Part shown: positions 21,591-22,808 of the stretch, piece by piece
Position numbering within the stretch: position 1 is the first letter of the stretch
Layout of the letters: every line of letters starts with the position of its first letter
Assembly (NCBI GenBank): GCA_900546435.1
Contig: URCQ01000031.1
Location: 1 to 22,808, forward strand
Direction of reading: 5' to 3'
DNA length: 22,808 nucleotides
Source: an uncultured Pseudobutyrivibrio sp.
Lineage (GTDB): Bacteria; Bacillota; Clostridia; Lachnospirales; Lachnospiraceae
Notes under the pieces: model-generated
What the model was told of the DNA's origin: nothing
Seen by the model: only the letters and a program-made list of their open reading frames with translations
Database searches by the model: none
Translations under genes and position numbers: made by a program

Positions 21591-22481
21591 ATGATATGGA
21601 TGGTCATAGGATATGTCAAAACATATCTGGATAAATGTAAAAGGGATAACATAGGGGCATTTGCAGCGCAGGCAGCGTTTTTTATTATTATGTCTGCAAT
21701 CCCTTTTTTGATGGTGTTTACTTCCTTATTACAATACACAAATATTTCGCAGGAATATGTGACGGATCTGTTGTGCCGGGCGATGCCAAAATATATAGAA
21801 CCCATTTTACAGCCGATATTAAACGAAGTGTATTCGCGTTCCGTGGGTATTATTTCCATTACAGCGATTATCGCGTTGTGGGCTGCAGGAAAAGCGTTGC
21901 AGTATATGACAGCGGGGTTGAATGTATTAAATGGCATTGATGAGACGAGAAACTGGTTTGTAGTTCGTTTCTGGTCGATTGTCTATACCGTTGTGTTTAT
22001 TTTTGCAATTATTATTGTTTTGATTCTGATGGTATTTACGGAATATATTCAGGGACTTCTGGACCAGGCGTTTGGCGTCTGGGGGCTATTGGTAGCGATT
22101 GTAAGCGTAAGACCATTGATTCGTGGACTGGTGGTGTTTGCTGTTTTAACAGGCTTATTTGTATGGCTTTTCACACAGTTGCCAAATAAAAAAGTAAAGG
22201 CACTTTCACAGATTCCGGGAGCACTATTATGCGCGCTGATCTGGTATGTGTTTTCGATTTTTCTATCGATCTATGTTAATTTTTACAATGGCTTTTCTAT
22301 TTATGGCAGTATGTCAACTATCGTGTTGATGATGTTCTGGTTATACTCTTGTATGTACATTATGTTTATGTGTGCAGAGGTAAATGTTTTCTTTGCGGAA
22401 GTGCTTGGACGTTTTATGAAAAACAAGATGCAAAAATTACGCCAGAAATGGAAATCGTTCTGGAAAAGAAATAAATCTTGA
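21591..22481 (+). CDS. YihY/BrkB family membrane protein
   Basis: A 296-residue integral membrane protein. About six hydrophobic segments are visible, including AAQAAFFIIMSAIPFLMVFT, a later IIALWAAGKALQYMTAGLNV, IVYTVVFIFAIIIVLILMVF and MSTIVLMMFWLYSCMYIMF. The combination with GLNVLNGIDETRNWF is the YihY/UPF0761 (historically BrkB, once misnamed RNase BN) signature. The C-terminus is short and very basic (about residues 275-296). The family's transport or envelope role is unproven. It begins 18 bp after the SpoIID-like gene with AGAGGAAAC before the ATG, so both are probably in one operon acting at the cell envelope. Confidence 0.93.
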   Translation: MIWMVIGYVKTYLDKCKRDNIGAFAAQAAFFIIMSAIPFLMVFTSLLQYTNISQEYVTDLLCRAMPKYIEPILQPILNEVYSRSVGIISITAIIALWAAGKALQYMTAGLNVLNGIDETRNWFVVRFWSIVYTVVFIFAIIIVLILMVFTEYIQGLLDQAFGVWGLLVAIVSVRPLIRGLVVFAVLTGLFVWLFTQLPNKKVKALSQIPGALLCALIWYVFSIFLSIYVNFYNGFSIYGSMSTIVLMMFWLYSCMYIMFMCAEVNVFFAEVLGRFMKNKMQKLRQKWKSFWKRNKS

Positions 22482-22557
22482 TGTTTTTTGGGGGCTATGC
22501 TAAAATGTCAAATGTTAAAGGCAATGAATGCGTACAGTAGCAGGCTATACTTTTTAC

Positions 22558-22754
22558 AGAGAGGAGCGATCATCGGCTGGAAGTCGTTCTAAGGTAAGGT
22601 AGTATGTGAATTTCCCGCAGGAGCTGCGCGATTGAACGAGAAGTAGATTGCGACGGTTAGTGCACGTTAAGCATATGAGAGTCAGAGGAATCTGGAATCA
22701 GGGTGGTAACGCGGAGTCACTTCGTCCCTATGGGATGAGGGCTCCGCTTTTTAT
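22558..22754 (+). promoter_or_regulatory. T-box leader, probably phenylalanine-specific
   Basis: The 3' half has the T-box AGGGTGGTAACGCGG (22700-22714), with TGGT able to pair with an ACCA tRNA end, preceded by GAATCTGGAATC. Terminator arms GCGGAG (22711-22716) and CTCCGC (22742-22747), with CGTCCC/GGGATG inside, run into TTTTT. The 5' half is a stem I with ATGTGAA (22604-22610) followed by TTTCCC, placed as the specifier loop is in related leaders. UUU (22611-22613) or UUC (22612-22614) both read Phe. Uncharged tRNA would favour the antiterminator and switch on the downstream gene, which lies outside the window; pheST is the obvious guess. Confidence 0.85.
22742..22754 (+). terminator. T-box terminator, 3' arm and U tract
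   Basis: CTCCGC pairs with GCGGAG at 22711-22716 and is followed by TTTTT. It competes with the antiterminator formed by the T-box sequence. Confidence 0.85.
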
Positions 22755-22808
22755 GTTATTAGGCTTTAGCCTGCTGAATGCGTGTTTACGAGTTTCTCAA
22801 CAGAGAAA

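Overview
The window looks like chromosomal DNA from a low-GC, Gram-positive, spore-former-related anaerobe of the Clostridia, most likely a Lachnospiraceae-type gut bacterium. This is inferred from gene content and style: strong AGGAGG ribosome sites, TTGACA/TATAAT promoters, U-tailed hairpin terminators, a T-box leader, a Firmicutes-type 6S RNA, a SpoIID-family protein, and DUF362, DUF2812 and YitT proteins. No rRNA, tRNA, CRISPR array, transposase or phage gene was seen.

Layout. 1-2700: the tail of an upstream gene, a small membrane-anchored protein, then a likely redox operon (DUF362/ferredoxin protein, a Cys-containing 75-residue protein, a nitroreductase) closed by a terminator. 2765-4118: an apparently autoregulated PadR repressor with two tandem palindromic operators, overlapping a DUF2812 membrane protein. 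4186-8684: a YhcH/YiaL-family protein, a membrane-anchored DNA/RNA nuclease, a YitT membrane protein, a DUF1284 protein overlapping a Sfp-type phosphopantetheinyl transferase, and an asparaginase.

8714-16374: an amino-acid block. It holds ilvN-ilvC, a 0.54-kb GC-rich fold-back element, a LysR regulator divergent from leuC-leuD, a convergent AP2/HNH-derived protein, and thrC. The leuC/lysR intergenic region carries an ATAA-N7-TTAT dyad that fits a LysR-type box. The ilvN leader can form two mutually exclusive hairpins, one abutting the ribosome site.

16385-17669 (minus strand): a CheY-like receiver and a protein with four tandem MshEN-like repeats followed by a possible CheX-like phosphatase domain. 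This pair is a candidate uncharacterised signalling module. 17802-22808: a small membrane protein, citrate synthase (GTG start, minus strand), a 6S RNA, a SpoIID/LytB-domain protein, a YihY/BrkB membrane protein and, at the right edge, a T-box leader that reads best as phenylalanine-specific (a pheST operon would be expected just outside).

The best candidates for something undescribed are the fold-back element at 10407-10945 (68-nt near-perfect outer arms, diverged inner arms and a branched apex whose two loops share an 8-mer), the MshEN-repeat/CheX-like/CheY pair, and the AP2 protein that appears to have lost its HNH catalytic residues.
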